Below are positions 46,067-58,823 of a stretch of DNA of 64,000 nt, piece by piece. The stretch comes from Bremerella volcania (lineage in GTDB: Bacteria; Planctomycetota; Planctomycetia; Pirellulales; Pirellulaceae): NCBI RefSeq assembly GCF_007748115.1, contig NZ_CP036289.1, positions 4,340,001 to 4,404,000 on the forward strand. Direction: 5' to 3'. The position numbers and the translations under genes were made by a program. A model generated the notes under the pieces. The model had not been told where the DNA came from. It saw only the letters and a list, made by a program, of their open reading frames with translations, and did no database searches. Position 1 is the first letter of the stretch; the number at the start of each line of letters is the position of its first letter.

Positions 46067-46660
46067 ATGTCGGCCCTTTTGGAGCGGCCCACGCTGGTCC
46101 TCAACCGCAACTGGCAGCCTGTCGGTGTGGCTTCGGTGGCACGTTCGTTGACGCAGGTTTTCTGCGGAACGGCTCGTATCGTCGACCCGCATAGCTATCA
46201 GTTGTACACGTGGGAGGATTGGTCGAACCTGGCCCCAGGCAAGGATGAGCCTTTCATTTCTTCGCAGCTATTAAAGGTGCGGATCCCGGAAGTTGTCTCG
46301 CTGGTCAACTACGATCGCATTCCGCGGAACACCGTGACGTTCAGTCGTCGCAATGTGTTCAAGCGGGACCAGTACATGTGTCAGTACTGCGGATCGCGGC
46401 CAGGCAGCGAGTATCTGACGATCGACCACGTCGTCCCGCGGAGCCAGGGAGGTGAATCCTCTTGGGAAAACTGCGTGTTGGCTTGCGTCGACTGTAACCA
46501 TCGCAAGGCGAACCGGACCCCGGCGGAAGCTCACATGCCGATGCGTAAGGAACCGATTCGGCCGAGGTGGACTCCGGTCTATGCGGCCAGACGCGTCCGC
46601 ATTGAGTCCTGGAGTAAGTTCGTTAGCGAAGCTTACTGGGACACCGAACTCGACACCTAA
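46067..46660 (+). CDS. HNH endonuclease family protein
   Basis: 197 residues with GAGGGAGAG upstream of ATG 46067. N-terminal PTLVLNRNWQPVGVASVARSL is the usual HNH-associated opening of this group; the nuclease core is CQYCGSRPGSEYLTIDHVVPRSQGG with DH of the HNH motif and a zinc-binding pair CxxC (CQYC) completed by CVDCNHRK (about 105-150). This type is widespread in chromosomes outside restriction systems; role unknown, DNA processing or repair likely. Followed by a terminator. Confidence 0.9.
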   Translation: MSALLERPTLVLNRNWQPVGVASVARSLTQVFCGTARIVDPHSYQLYTWEDWSNLAPGKDEPFISSQLLKVRIPEVVSLVNYDRIPRNTVTFSRRNVFKRDQYMCQYCGSRPGSEYLTIDHVVPRSQGGESSWENCVLACVDCNHRKANRTPAEAHMPMRKEPIRPRWTPVYAARRVRIESWSKFVSEAYWDTELDT

Positions 46661-46699
46661 CAGGCCTGGGTAACGACAAGTTATCGAGGCCTGTTTCTT
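46660..46699 (+). terminator. Rho-independent terminator after the HNH gene
   Basis: ACAGGCCT and AGGCCTGT with inner pairing TAAC/GTTA, then TTCTTTG. It begins at the stop codon. Confidence 0.75.
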
Positions 46700-46808
46700 T
46701 GTGTTTCACTTTTCAGCCGCCAATCGCCGGCGGCGCGAGCTTGTTTTGATCTTTTGGATCAAACGCTGCGCTACTGTTCGCAATCGCCGCCCGAAAAAAG
46801 CACCTGAA

Positions 46809-47375
46809 ATGTCAAACCGCGGATCCATCATCACAACGCCTGATGCGAAAAACAAAAAGCTAGTCTGCGAATCGGCCAGTTACATTCCACTCTTCTGGTT
46901 TGCCCTGCTGCCTGAAGAAAGCTGGTCACCCGACGAACCTGCCTACTATAAATGTCCACGCAAGGAAACCATCCAACGTGGAACAGATCGCCTCGATTTC
47001 CTTGCGGACGTATTCTCGGATATCGCTTGCTTCGCCGAAAGCGCCCAACGATTGCTTGATAGGTTGTCACGACTAAGGTGCGAGACCATCGGAATCGATG
47101 TGGCGGAACTTGCCGAACCAGATCCGCCGAACCCCGATCTCGGTGTAGCGTTAGAAACCGTTGCCTCTCGAAACAACAATTACCGTTTGTCAATTCCGGC
47201 GCGGAAAGCGCCAAACCCGTTCCTGCTAGGCGAAATGTCTGAATTCCCCGCGAGAGAGTTTGGATCGACCCGCGATCTCCTGCTTTGGGTTAGCTCCATC
47301 TCGACACGCGAACTGGAGCGGGCCACCCGTCCAGAGGTGCTTGCTGGATACGTCGTCGGCCATATCTGGGACTAA
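46809..47375 (+). CDS. Hypothetical protein
   Basis: 188 residues from ATG 46809 (upstream in-frame ATG 46701 lies inside the terminator region, so the later start is preferred). MSNRGSIITTPDAKNKKLVCESASYIPLFWFALLPEESW; then a charged middle and a helix RDLLLWVSSISTRELERAT near the end. Not recognised; no catalytic motif. It appears soluble. Convergent with the MOSC gene. Confidence 0.55.
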   Translation: MSNRGSIITTPDAKNKKLVCESASYIPLFWFALLPEESWSPDEPAYYKCPRKETIQRGTDRLDFLADVFSDIACFAESAQRLLDRLSRLRCETIGIDVAELAEPDPPNPDLGVALETVASRNNNYRLSIPARKAPNPFLLGEMSEFPAREFGSTRDLLLWVSSISTRELERATRPEVLAGYVVGHIWD

Positions 47376-47404
47376 GCAGATGTGTCGTTGAGCGACTTGG
47401 GCTG

Positions 47405-47851
47405 CTATAGAACCTCGACCACATCACCACGTCGAATCGTACCTGGCCGTACGACGCTGGCGAAAAAGCCGAGGTGCTCACGTTCGTTAACTCGCGACTG
47501 CCCACTGGCCGCATTCGTAGCGTGGCACGGCTTCCACGGCTTTTCGAGCTGGATTTCGGCTTCTCCAACGGCTAGTCGCGTCCCGATTGCCAATTTTCCT
47601 AAGTCGATTCCAGCAACGGTAATATTCTCGCCAACGCTGCCAGGGGGGAAGGCTTCCCCGTCCGGCTCGAACCGATCGAGAATCTCTCGATTGAACAGCG
47701 TAACCGCCCGCTTGGGGGCATAATGCTCTTCATAGCGATGGCCATCGTTCTCAAAGCCGATCATGGCCAATTGCGCCGATTTGACCGGAAGCCGCGGAAT
47801 TCCACCGGAAGAGAGACAAACGGCAACGACTTGACCTGGGGGAAATTTCAT
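47405..47851 (-). CDS. MOSC domain protein
   Basis: 148 residues. MKFPPGQVVAVCLSSGGIPRLPV, the GSVGENITVAGIDLGKLAIGTRLAVGEAEIQLEKPWKPCHA block contains the conserved Cys that binds the molybdenum cofactor or sulfur in MOSC domains. These proteins carry sulfur or act in molybdenum-cofactor reduction of N-hydroxylated compounds. Free-standing and cytoplasmic here; no partner gene seen. Confidence 0.9.
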   Translation of the reverse strand: MKFPPGQVVAVCLSSGGIPRLPVKSAQLAMIGFENDGHRYEEHYAPKRAVTLFNREILDRFEPDGEAFPPGSVGENITVAGIDLGKLAIGTRLAVGEAEIQLEKPWKPCHATNAASGQSRVNEREHLGFFASVVRPGTIRRGDVVEVL

Positions 47852-48009
47852 CCGTAATCACCGTAAATGCTTCAGACATCAATGTTTTCGTGTTTGAGGT
47901 GGTTGACTTAGTGGGGGTCTGGCTTTTCTAATTTCAGGATTCGGTTCCCGGTGAACAAGCTCCCTGTAACCGTGCCCGTGGCACGAAAACAAACGACCGA
48001 AGGTTTGCA

Positions 48010-48330
48010 ATGCCCGCAGAACTCCTGGAAATGGCCCTCGAAAACGAAAACATCCTTAACCCATTCTCCGGTTCGATTGTAGCAGCCGACGACGAGTATG
48101 AAGAAGAAACGGAAGAGGATTTCGACGAGGACGACTTCGACGATGATTTCGACGAAGACTTCGAGGAATTCGACGACGAAACTCCGGCCGATGACGAATC
48201 GTTCGACGAAGATTTGATCGATGACGATGAGGATGAAGACCTCGACGAAGAGTTCTTTGATGACGACGAAGAACGGGAAGACGACGAGGAAAAAGAAGGG
48301 GACGAAGAGGAGGAAGGGGACGACGACTAA
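48010..48330 (+). CDS. Extremely acidic small protein
   Basis: 106 residues. After a short normal start (MPAELLEMALENENILNPFSGSIVAADDEYEEE) almost every residue is Asp or Glu (over 60 acidic residues). No folded domain is expected. Such acidic tails in planctomycetes may bind basic proteins or metals. A standard ATG; the ribosome site is weak (GAAGG, about 10 bases upstream). It is followed by a MITE-like repeat, and ileS starts 350 bases later. Confidence 0.65.
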   Translation: MPAELLEMALENENILNPFSGSIVAADDEYEEETEEDFDEDDFDDDFDEDFEEFDDETPADDESFDEDLIDDDEDEDLDEEFFDDDEEREDDEEKEGDEEEEGDDD

Positions 48331-48386
48331 GTCGCTAGTCTGAACCTCGGCCCGGCGAGGTGAATCCTCCTATAAAGTCTTGTCTT

Positions 48387-48572
48387 TAGCCACAGGGGAC
48401 ATAGAGAACACCCAGGAAGAAGAACTAAACCACGGATTTCACGGATGAACACGGATAGCGGCAGGAGTCGACAATGTCGACTTGGAGAATTCTCATTCGT
48501 GATATCCGTATAATCCGTGGTCAAGAAATCTTCTCTCTTCCACTCTGTGAACTCTGTGCTCTCTGTGGCTAG
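48387..48572. repeat. MITE-like element, copy 1
   Basis: Ends TAGCCACAG ... CTGTGGCTA are inverted; inside are AACCACGGATT and AATCCGTGGT with CACGGAT and ATCCGT copies. The same order of words occurs at 63512-63686. It fills most of the 353-base gap between the acidic protein gene and ileS. Confidence 0.7.
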
Positions 48573-48683
48573 AACAATTCCCCTGGGGTGAAACCCCAAC
48601 AAACCGAGAGAAGCGAAGTAAGAAACTGTGGGGGAGCGCGTTGGCTCCCTCGTTCATAGATTGCTCGAGGAAGATGAGAATCG

Positions 48684-52043
<3,360 letters not shown>

Positions 52044-52051
52044 CGCAGCCA

Positions 52052-52705
52052 ATGACGACCTGGCCTGTACATACCGTAGAGAACCCCCTGAAAATTGCCG
52101 TCTTGATCTCCGGAGGCGGGACGACGCTCCGTAACCTGCTCGAGCGAATTCGCGAAGATCAACTTCCGTTGGAGGTCGTTCTGGTGGTCTCCAGCAGCAG
52201 CCAAGCCAAGGGCATGGCGTACGCCGAAGAGGCGAACATCCCCTGCCAGTTCATCACCGTCGCGCAGCATCCGGACAAAGCCGACTTCTCGCAGGCCATC
52301 TTTCAGGCCTGCCGCGAGAAAGAGGTCGAACTGGTGGTGATGGGTGGCTTCCTCAAGCAGATCGCCGTGCCGGAAGACTTCGTCAATCGTGTCGTGAACA
52401 TTCATCCATCGCTGATTCCAGCCTTCTGCGGAGCTGGCTTCTACGGCATCCGTGTCCATACGGCCGTGATCGAGCACGGGGCAAAGGTCAGCGGCTGCAC
52501 GGTTCACTTCGTCGACGATCACTACGATCATGGGCCCATCATCGCCCAAAGCGTCGTGGAAGTCTTTCCGAGCGATCAGCCTGCGGACCTTGCGGCACGT
52601 GTCTTTGATGCTGAGTGCCAGATCTACCCGGCAACAATCGCCGCCATCGCCGAGGGGCGCGTCAGCGTGAGGGGACGCCAAGTCACCGTCCAGCCAACGA
52701 ACTAG
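52052..52705 (+). CDS. purN: Phosphoribosylglycinamide formyltransferase
   Basis: 217 residues. N-terminal KIAVLISGGGTTLRNLLERI and the active-site Asn, His and Asp in NIHPSLIPAFCGAGFYG, HTAVIEHGAKVSGCTVHFVDDHYDHGPII. It adds a formyl group to GAR in purine synthesis using 10-formyl-tetrahydrofolate. Nine bases after ileS. Confidence 0.93.
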   Translation: MTTWPVHTVENPLKIAVLISGGGTTLRNLLERIREDQLPLEVVLVVSSSSQAKGMAYAEEANIPCQFITVAQHPDKADFSQAIFQACREKEVELVVMGGFLKQIAVPEDFVNRVVNIHPSLIPAFCGAGFYGIRVHTAVIEHGAKVSGCTVHFVDDHYDHGPIIAQSVVEVFPSDQPADLAARVFDAECQIYPATIAAIAEGRVSVRGRQVTVQPTN

Positions 52706-52988
52706 ATAAGCTCACCCGCCCTGCCTGCGACGCCTTCCGCTAGCACATTCCAGGCATCAAACTTTGTGCTATTTTCCTATTGTCGCATCCGCCTTGACTG
52801 ACGACATTCTTTCAATCGGTGAATATTTTCTTTCATTAGTGGCTTCCCGAGAGCGTTTAGCCCGGAATGTCACTTAACGGTTATCCTAATCATGGCATAT
52901 ATGGGGCTTTTTTGCGTTTTAGGGAACAATGCGCTGTCAGAATCTGTTCTTCCAACGTGAATTTTGAAAGAAATATGCCACGATATGA

Positions 52989-53017
52989 TTGATTGTTGGC
53001 AATGCGGGATGCATAAT
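52989..53017 (+). promoter_or_regulatory. Sigma70-like promoter of the BMC operon (candidate)
   Basis: TTGATT at 52989-52994, a 17-base spacer and CATAAT at 53012-53017, about 60 bases before the regulator ATG. Position, spacing and the adjoining palindrome support it. Confidence 0.5.
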
Positions 53018-53027
53018 CTAGGTGTTT

Positions 53028-53043
53028 TAACTCGATTGAGTTA
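53028..53043. promoter_or_regulatory. Candidate DeoR operator TAACTC-GATT-GAGTTA
   Basis: Perfect six-base inverted arms with a four-base centre, ten bases after the candidate -10 hexamer, so it would overlap the transcription start. Located directly before the deoR-type gene. Autoregulation and control of the BMC operon by sugar phosphate are inferred from the DeoR family. Confidence 0.5.
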
Positions 53044-53077
53044 GCTATCACTCTCCCCCGACCCCATCTCCCCCCAC

Positions 53078-53881
53078 ATGCAAGCGGACGTCCGACGCAC
53101 GCGACTTCTCGACCTGGTTCGGTCTCGAGGCTTTGCCTCGCTTCCGGAACTTGCTCAGGAATTGGAAGTCTCGGAATCGACCGTTCGCCGAGACGTGGAA
53201 ATGCTGGAGGAAGCCGGGTCGGCCCGCAGGACGCACGGGGGGGTGTTTTACACCGGTCCTTCTCCTAATCTGCCCCACTTTGAACTTCGCCACGAAATGC
53301 AGTGGAGCAAGAAGCGGCAGATCGCGAAGGCCGCGGCTCAGCTGATCGAAGAAGGCGATACGGTCATTCTCGACGGCGGAAGCACCACGTACGAACTAGC
53401 CCAGATGCTTGTCGGGCGAACCCTGCAAATCGTGACCAACTCGCTGCCGGTGGCCAACTTGTTCATGGCCAGCACGACGACCGAGTTGATCCTGCTCGGT
53501 GGCTACGTTCATAACGCGACGGGTGTTTCTTTGGGCCCTTATGCCAATGAAATGATCTCGCGACTGAGCGCTCGGCGTGCCGTGCTCAGCGTCGCGGGGA
53601 TTACCCAGCAAGGGCTGTACAACAGCAACCTCCTGCTCGTCGAAACCGAGCGGGCCATGATGAAAGCTGGCGGCGAAGTGATCATCGTTGCCGACAGCAC
53701 CAAGTTCGGACGTCAGAGCCTGGCTCAGATGTGCGAGCTTTCGGAAGTCGACAAGCTCGTAGTCGATCACGAGATTTCGGAAGCCTGGCAGAAGCAGGTC
53801 CAGGATGCCGGAGTCGATTTGATCGTCGCCCCAGCCGAGATGGCGATCATCGACCGCCCTGTTTCCCACAAAGCAAGCTAA
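53078..53881 (+). CDS. DeoR-family transcriptional regulator of the BMC locus
   Basis: 267 residues. The winged helix-turn-helix (about 5-60: [39 protein letters not shown]) and the DeoR sensor domain (about 75-235) with [19 protein letters not shown] and VADSTKFGR. Such regulators respond to phosphorylated sugars. The stop is followed after 22 bases by pduL, so it heads the operon. No clear ribosome site precedes the ATG (the upstream stretch is C-rich), which is odd. Confidence 0.88.
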   Translation: MQADVRRTRLLDLVRSRGFASLPELAQELEVSESTVRRDVEMLEEAGSARRTHGGVFYTGPSPNLPHFELRHEMQWSKKRQIAKAAAQLIEEGDTVILDGGSTTYELAQMLVGRTLQIVTNSLPVANLFMASTTTELILLGGYVHNATGVSLGPYANEMISRLSARRAVLSVAGITQQGLYNSNLLLVETERAMMKAGGEVIIVADSTKFGRQSLAQMCELSEVDKLVVDHEISEAWQKQVQDAGVDLIVAPAEMAIIDRPVSHKAS

Positions 53882-53903
53882 CCCCAACAAGGGTTTGATA
53901 CGA

Positions 53904-54614
53904 ATGAGTTCCTCGCTGAATCTCGATCATGCCACCATCGAACGGATCGTTCGTCAGATCGTTCTTTCGCAAAGTGGTGCTCCAACCCAGCCCTCTGCCC
54001 CTCCGGCTGCTCCCAAGCTGGTGGTCAGCATTTCGGCTCGTCACATTCACTTGACCGACGCCCACGTCGAAACGCTGTTCGGTCCTGGTCACGTACTGAC
54101 GCCGATGAAGGACCTTTATCAAGACGGCTTCTACGCCGCGGAAGAAACCGTGATGGTCGTCGGTCCGCGTCGTCGCATGCTGGAAAAGGTTCGCGTGCTG
54201 GGTCCGACGCGTGATTACAGCCAGGTGGAATTGGCCTTCACCGACGCGATCTCCTTGGGTATCGACGCCCCGGTACGTGCTTCTGGCAAGATCGACGGCA
54301 CCCCAGGCTGCGTGTTGGTTGGTCCCAAAGGGGCCGTTCAACTCGACCAAGGCGTGATCCGCGCCGAACGTCACGTCCACATGAACAACCGCGACGCCGA
54401 ATTTTACGGAGTGAAAAATGGCGATCGCATGAACCTCCGAATCACCTCGTTAGGTTGCACCACTACGTTTGAAGACTTGCTCGTCCGAGCCGACGACGTC
54501 AGCAAACTGGAAGTCCACATCGACACCGATGAAGGGAACGCGTGCAACCTGGATGCGGCCACCGAGATCGAGCTTTTGAAGAAAGAGCCCTGCGGCTGCA
54601 AGACGAAACACTAG
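53904..54614 (+). CDS. pduL: PduL phosphotransacylase with N-terminal encapsulation peptide
   Basis: 236 residues from ATG 53904 (AAGGG 10 bases before). Residues 1-20, [21 protein letters not shown], form an amphipathic helix followed by a Pro/Ala linker: an encapsulation signal. Catalytic barrels have [17 protein letters not shown] and [15 protein letters not shown] with the zinc-binding His pairs. PduL exchanges CoA for phosphate on propionyl- or lactoyl-CoA inside the microcompartment, recycling CoA. AckA (55452) then makes ATP. Confidence 0.93.
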   Translation: MSSSLNLDHATIERIVRQIVLSQSGAPTQPSAPPAAPKLVVSISARHIHLTDAHVETLFGPGHVLTPMKDLYQDGFYAAEETVMVVGPRRRMLEKVRVLGPTRDYSQVELAFTDAISLGIDAPVRASGKIDGTPGCVLVGPKGAVQLDQGVIRAERHVHMNNRDAEFYGVKNGDRMNLRITSLGCTTTFEDLLVRADDVSKLEVHIDTDEGNACNLDAATEIELLKKEPCGCKTKH

Positions 54615-54776
54615 AACTAACTGCGCTTTCGTTGGCCTCACTGATTTGCCACTGTGAGTCCTCGCCCGAGGCCAGCGAGAGCGTTTTTATGACCCCTGTT
54701 TTTGAAGACATCGCATCTGACTTTCAGGTGCGAAATGAAGTAACGGTTTCCTTTTTTGTTCGGGAGATAAAACCCC

Positions 54777-55082
54777 ATGGCGAAAGTAATGGAAGCGTTG
54801 GGCATGATTGAAACCAAGGGCTTTGTGACCTTGGTGGAAGCCACCGACGCAATGTTGAAGGCAGCCAACGTGACGTTCGTTGGTTGGGACAAAGTTGGCA
54901 GCGGTTTGGTTTCCGCTTTCATCACCGGCGACGTCGCCGCTGTGAAGGCCGCCACCGATGCAGGTGCTGCAGCAGCTGGCCGTCTGGGCGAAGTTGTCAG
55001 CGTTCAGGTCATTCCACGACCGCACGAAGACATCGGTATCGTTCTGCCGCCGCCGGTCAAGCAGGTTTACACCACCGAGTAG
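54777..55082 (+). CDS. BMC-H shell protein, copy 1
   Basis: 101 residues: one BMC domain. [63 protein letters not shown] is the standard hexamer-forming sequence, with a longer C-terminal tail ([11 protein letters not shown]). It forms the hexagonal tiles of the shell. A gap of 162 bases separates it from pduL; no gene seen in it. Confidence 0.95.
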   Translation: MAKVMEALGMIETKGFVTLVEATDAMLKAANVTFVGWDKVGSGLVSAFITGDVAAVKAATDAGAAAAGRLGEVVSVQVIPRPHEDIGIVLPPPVKQVYTTE

Positions 55083-55122
55083 TCCCTACCTCTCACAAAA
55101 CATCCGCTAAGGAAAACTATCC

Positions 55123-55392
55123 ATGCAAAACGCAATTGGTTTGATTGAAACCAAAGGTTTGGTTGGCCTGGTCGAAGCGACCGACGCCATGGCGAAGGCC
55201 GCCAACGTCAAGATCGTAAAGCGCGTCAACATTGGCGGTGGTCTGGTTACCACGGTTGTCAGTGGCGACGTTGGTAGCGTTCGTGCTGCTGTCGAAGCTG
55301 GTGCCAACGCCGCTCAGCAAGTTGGCGAACTGGCTGGCAGCCATGTCCTGCCTCGCCCAGCCGAAGGTCTCAGCGACGTTTACTTCAGCTAA
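55123..55392 (+). CDS. BMC-H shell protein, copy 2
   Basis: 89 residues, a second BMC domain ([60 protein letters not shown]), closest to canonical BMC-H and without the tail of copy 1. Pore region KRVNIGGGLVTT differs from the [12 protein letters not shown] of copy 1, so the two would make different pores. 40 bases after copy 1. Confidence 0.95.
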   Translation: MQNAIGLIETKGLVGLVEATDAMAKAANVKIVKRVNIGGGLVTTVVSGDVGSVRAAVEAGANAAQQVGELAGSHVLPRPAEGLSDVYFS

Positions 55393-55451
55393 ACCGACTT
55401 AACGTAAGCCGCTAGTCCGCGGAGCATCCCCAGCGAAAGGAGTCCCAGACA

Positions 55452-56642
55452 ATGAAGGTCCTGGTAGCAAATCTCGGCTCGACCAGCTTCAAGTATCGCT
55501 TGTTCGATATGGACAGCGAAACGCAGTTGGCCCGTGGCGGGATCGATCGAATTGGATCTCCAGAAAGTTCCTGCAGCGTTCAGATTGGCGATTGGAAGGA
55601 AGAAGTCACGGATCACATGCCTGATCATGCCGTGGCCGTTCGCAAATGCCTTTCCCAGCTGACCGACGCAGAACACGGATGCTTGAAGGACGCCGCCGAA
55701 GTATCGGCAATCGGCTTTAAAGCGGTCCACGGTGGACGTGTATCCGGCGTGCAACGAGTCACCGACGACGTCCTTTCCGCGATGGCGGAAATGAACGAAG
55801 TCGCCCCGGCTCATAACCCGCCCTACATCGCCGCCATGCGATTACTTTCCGAGCAACTTCCGGAGATTCCGCTAGTTGCCGCCTTCGAGACGGGCTTCCA
55901 TCAAACGATTCCCGATCGCAATCGCTACTACGGCATTCCCAAGGCCTGGTCGGACGAGTTCCAGATCAAGAAGTGGGGCTTCCATGGAGCGAGCCATCGG
56001 TATATCGCGACGCGAAGCGCGGAGCTTTTAGGGCGTGACGATTTGCGAGTCATCTCGTGCCACCTCGGTGGTAGCAGCAGCCTGTGTGCGATTAACAGTC
56101 GCCAAAGCGTTGCCGTGACCATGGGCATGAGCCCGCAAACCGGACTGCCGCAGAACAACCGGGTCGGGGATTTCGATCCCTATGCCCTGCCGCTGCTGAT
56201 GGAAAGAACGGGCAAAAGCCTGACCGAAGTTCTCGCCCACATCGGGAACCAAGGTGGACTTCTCGGTCTCAGTGGCGGCCTCAGCGGCGACATGCGAGAC
56301 CTGGAAGAGGCCGCCGCCAACGGCAATGCCGACGCACAACTGGCTCTGGACATGTTTACCAGTGAAGTTCGCCGATACCTCGGCGGCATGCTGGTCGAAC
56401 TGGGCGGAGCCGACGCGATCGTCTTCACCGGAGGCATCGGCGAGAACGGCAAACAGTTACGCAAGGACGTATGTGCCAACTTGCAAGAGTTGGGAATCGA
56501 ACTGGACGAAGCGATGAACGATTCCGCCAAGGGAGAGGCTTCGTTCCATTCGGCAAACAGCAAAACGCAGCTGTGGGTCATTCCGACCAACGAGGAAATC
56601 ATCGTTGCTCGACAAACCCGGCAGTTGCTGGAGTCGACCTAA
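55452..56642 (+). CDS. ackA: Acetate/propionate kinase
   Basis: 396 residues. The ASKHA-fold motifs are [13 protein letters not shown] at the start, [25 protein letters not shown] and [16 protein letters not shown]. Converts the acyl-phosphate made by PduL to acid and ATP. In the operon between BMC-H 2 and a BMC-P gene whose ATG lies one base after the ackA stop. It has no obvious encapsulation peptide, so it may act outside the shell. Confidence 0.93.
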   Translation: MKVLVANLGSTSFKYRLFDMDSETQLARGGIDRIGSPESSCSVQIGDWKEEVTDHMPDHAVAVRKCLSQLTDAEHGCLKDAAEVSAIGFKAVHGGRVSGVQRVTDDVLSAMAEMNEVAPAHNPPYIAAMRLLSEQLPEIPLVAAFETGFHQTIPDRNRYYGIPKAWSDEFQIKKWGFHGASHRYIATRSAELLGRDDLRVISCHLGGSSSLCAINSRQSVAVTMGMSPQTGLPQNNRVGDFDPYALPLLMERTGKSLTEVLAHIGNQGGLLGLSGGLSGDMRDLEEAAANGNADAQLALDMFTSEVRRYLGGMLVELGGADAIVFTGGIGENGKQLRKDVCANLQELGIELDEAMNDSAKGEASFHSANSKTQLWVIPTNEEIIVARQTRQLLEST

Positions 56643-56643
56643 A

Positions 56644-57072
56644 ATGTTTATCGCCAAAGTGACCGGATCGGTCATTTCCACGCAGAAAGTCGACACAATG
56701 GTTGGTCACAAGTTGCTTGTGGTCGAACCTTATCGATTGGAAGCGAAGGATCGCCAGTCGTTGGTAACCACCGGCCGAACGTTCGTTGCCGTCGACATGC
56801 TCGGCAGCGGTGTGGGTGACTTCGTACTGATCACCCAAGGTTCCAGTGCCCGACTGACTCCGGAAACGAAATCCCTTCCGATCGATTGTGTCGTGATCGG
56901 CATCGTCGATCGTGCTCAAGTCGAAAGCTTCTGTGTCTACGACCGGCAAGGAGACGACGACGAGCCGCAAGCCAAGGCCCAGCCAGCACCGGCCCCGAAG
57001 CCTAAACCAAAATCGGAACCGAAGCCTGAGCCAACCAAGGACCAACCAACCAAGGAAGACTCGGAAAGTTAG
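56644..57072 (+). CDS. BMC-P pentameric shell protein 1, with long C-terminal tail
   Basis: 142 residues from ATG 56644. The EutN/CcmL domain (1-90): MFIAKVTGSVISTQKVDTMVGHKLLVVEPY, VAVDMLGSGVGDFVLITQGSSAR, IDCVVIGIVDRAQVESF. The final 45 residues are rich in Pro, Lys, Glu and Ala (PAPAPKPKPKSEPKPEPTKD), longer than the usual 90-residue vertex proteins. Five subunits cap the corners of the shell. Translation is coupled to ackA. Confidence 0.93.
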   Translation: MFIAKVTGSVISTQKVDTMVGHKLLVVEPYRLEAKDRQSLVTTGRTFVAVDMLGSGVGDFVLITQGSSARLTPETKSLPIDCVVIGIVDRAQVESFCVYDRQGDDDEPQAKAQPAPAPKPKPKSEPKPEPTKDQPTKEDSES

Positions 57073-57114
57073 CCTGCCGCAACATTCACGCGCTGACGCG
57101 AGGATATAGACATC

Positions 57115-58554
57115 ATGCAATTTGACGAATCCATCATTCGCAACGTGGTGGCCCAGGTACTGGCCGAAGTGGGCAATGCTCCACCGGCAACCTCCGGGTT
57201 CACAGGCCGCTACGGGATCTTTGACTGTGCCGACGAGGCCGTCCGGGCCGCTCGCGAAGCTTTTGAGAAGCTCTCGGAACGCACCATCGAAGACCGCAAG
57301 CGAATCATCGATCACATCCGTCGGATCTCGATCGACCAGAAGGTCGAACTGGGAACCATGGAAATGAACGAGACCAAGATTGGGCGTCTTGCTCATAAGA
57401 TCGAAAAGCTGGAACTGCTGGGGCGCAAGACGCCCGGCGTCGAGTTCCTCCGCAGCGAAGTCTTCAGCGGCGATCATGGCCTGGCCGTGATCGAGCACGC
57501 TCCGTTCGGCGTGATTGGTTGCATCACCCCGGTAACGCACTCGCTTCCGACGATCACCGGCAACGCCGTCAACATGATTGCCGGTGGCAATACGCTGGTG
57601 GTCAATCCGCATCCATCCGGCAAGAAGGTTGCGGCGGAAGGGGTTCGTCGCTTCAACAAGGCGATCTACGACGACCTGGGCATCGACAACCTGATTTGTG
57701 TGATTGCCGAACCAACTCTCGAGTCGGCCGACCTGATCTTCCATCACCGTGACGTCGCGATGATCTGCGTCACCGGGGGTCCGGCGGTTGCCCGTGCGGC
57801 ACTTAACAGCGGCAAGAAGGCTGTCGTCGCTGGTCCTGGCAATCCACCGGTTGTGGTCGACGAAACGGCCGATTTGGATCGTGCGGCCCGCTGCATCATT
57901 CAAGGTGGTGCCTACGACAACAACCTGCTTTGCATCGCCGAGAAGGAAGTGTTCGTCGTGAACTCCGTCTTCGACGAAATGATGCGAGCCATGGAACGAG
58001 CCGGTGCCGTTCGCTTGAACGGTAGCGAAATCGACCGACTCACTTCGGTCGCCATCACCGAATACGGCGATCCTGGCAAAAAGAAACAAGTGGCCGCCAA
58101 GGAATTCATCGGCCAGGACGCGGCAGTACTCGCACGAGCCGCAGGCAAGAACATTTCGCAAGACGTCGAGCTCGTCTTCGGCGAAACGGACGAACACAAC
58201 CCATTTGTGCCTGTCGAGCAGATGATGCCGTTCCTGCCTTTCGTTCGCTGCCACGATGTGGACGAAGCGATCGAAAAGGCCCGTTACTACGAGCACGGCT
58301 TCCGTCACACGGCCATCATTCACAGCAACAACGTCCGCAACATGACCAAGATGGGTCGCGTGATGGATACCACCTTGTTCGTCAAGAATGGTCCTTGTGC
58401 CGCGGCACTGGGCGTCGGAGGCGAAGGTTACATTTCGTTCTCCATTGCCACCCCAACCGGCGAAGGCGTCACCACTCCCCTCACGTTCACGCGGGAACGA
58501 CGCTGCTCGTTGATTGACGATTTGTGCATCCTGGGCCATCCGGCGAAAGGTTAG
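57115..58554 (+). CDS. CoA-acylating aldehyde dehydrogenase of the BMC
   Basis: 479 residues. N-terminal [21 protein letters not shown] looks like an encapsulation helix plus linker. Catalytic Cys273 in [28 protein letters not shown] and [12 protein letters not shown] are the NAD-binding blocks of PduP/EutE-type enzymes; [22 protein letters not shown] follows. Oxidises lactaldehyde or propionaldehyde to acyl-CoA, reducing NAD. Central enzyme of the compartment. Confidence 0.94.
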   Translation: MQFDESIIRNVVAQVLAEVGNAPPATSGFTGRYGIFDCADEAVRAAREAFEKLSERTIEDRKRIIDHIRRISIDQKVELGTMEMNETKIGRLAHKIEKLELLGRKTPGVEFLRSEVFSGDHGLAVIEHAPFGVIGCITPVTHSLPTITGNAVNMIAGGNTLVVNPHPSGKKVAAEGVRRFNKAIYDDLGIDNLICVIAEPTLESADLIFHHRDVAMICVTGGPAVARAALNSGKKAVVAGPGNPPVVVDETADLDRAARCIIQGGAYDNNLLCIAEKEVFVVNSVFDEMMRAMERAGAVRLNGSEIDRLTSVAITEYGDPGKKKQVAAKEFIGQDAAVLARAAGKNISQDVELVFGETDEHNPFVPVEQMMPFLPFVRCHDVDEAIEKARYYEHGFRHTAIIHSNNVRNMTKMGRVMDTTLFVKNGPCAAALGVGGEGYISFSIATPTGEGVTTPLTFTRERRCSLIDDLCILGHPAKG

Positions 58555-58560
58555 TCCTGT

Positions 58561-58821
58561 ATGCAAACGGCACGCGTGGTCGGTACGGCCACCAGCACAG
58601 TACGACACGTGTCGATGCGAGGCTGGAAACTGTTGGTAGTGCAGCCGATGCAAGTCGACGGCACCACCCCAGATGGGCATCCGCTGGTCGCGGTCGATGC
58701 CGTCAACGCAGGGCCAGGCGAACTGGTGATGATCACCAGCGATGGCAAATCGACTTCCGAACTTTTGAAATACCCCCGAACGCCCGTCCGTTGGACGGTG
58801 ATCGGCATTATTGACGAATAA
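58561..58821 (+). CDS. BMC-P pentameric shell protein 2
   Basis: 86 residues: MQTARVVGTATSTVRHVSMRGWKLLVVQPM, VAVDAVNAGPGELVMITSDGKSTSELL, WTVIGIIDE. Pure EutN/CcmL domain without extension. Six bases after the aldehyde dehydrogenase and two before the hypothetical gene. Confidence 0.95.
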   Translation: MQTARVVGTATSTVRHVSMRGWKLLVVQPMQVDGTTPDGHPLVAVDAVNAGPGELVMITSDGKSTSELLKYPRTPVRWTVIGIIDE

Positions 58822-58823
58822 AC

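Larger units (their letters stand above)
52706..53077 (+). promoter_or_regulatory. Control region upstream of the BMC operon
   Basis: About 370 bases with no gene. The promoter and palindrome at its right end are listed separately. The region is clearly richer in A and T than its neighbours, as expected for a control region; no further repeats could be resolved. Confidence 0.45.
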
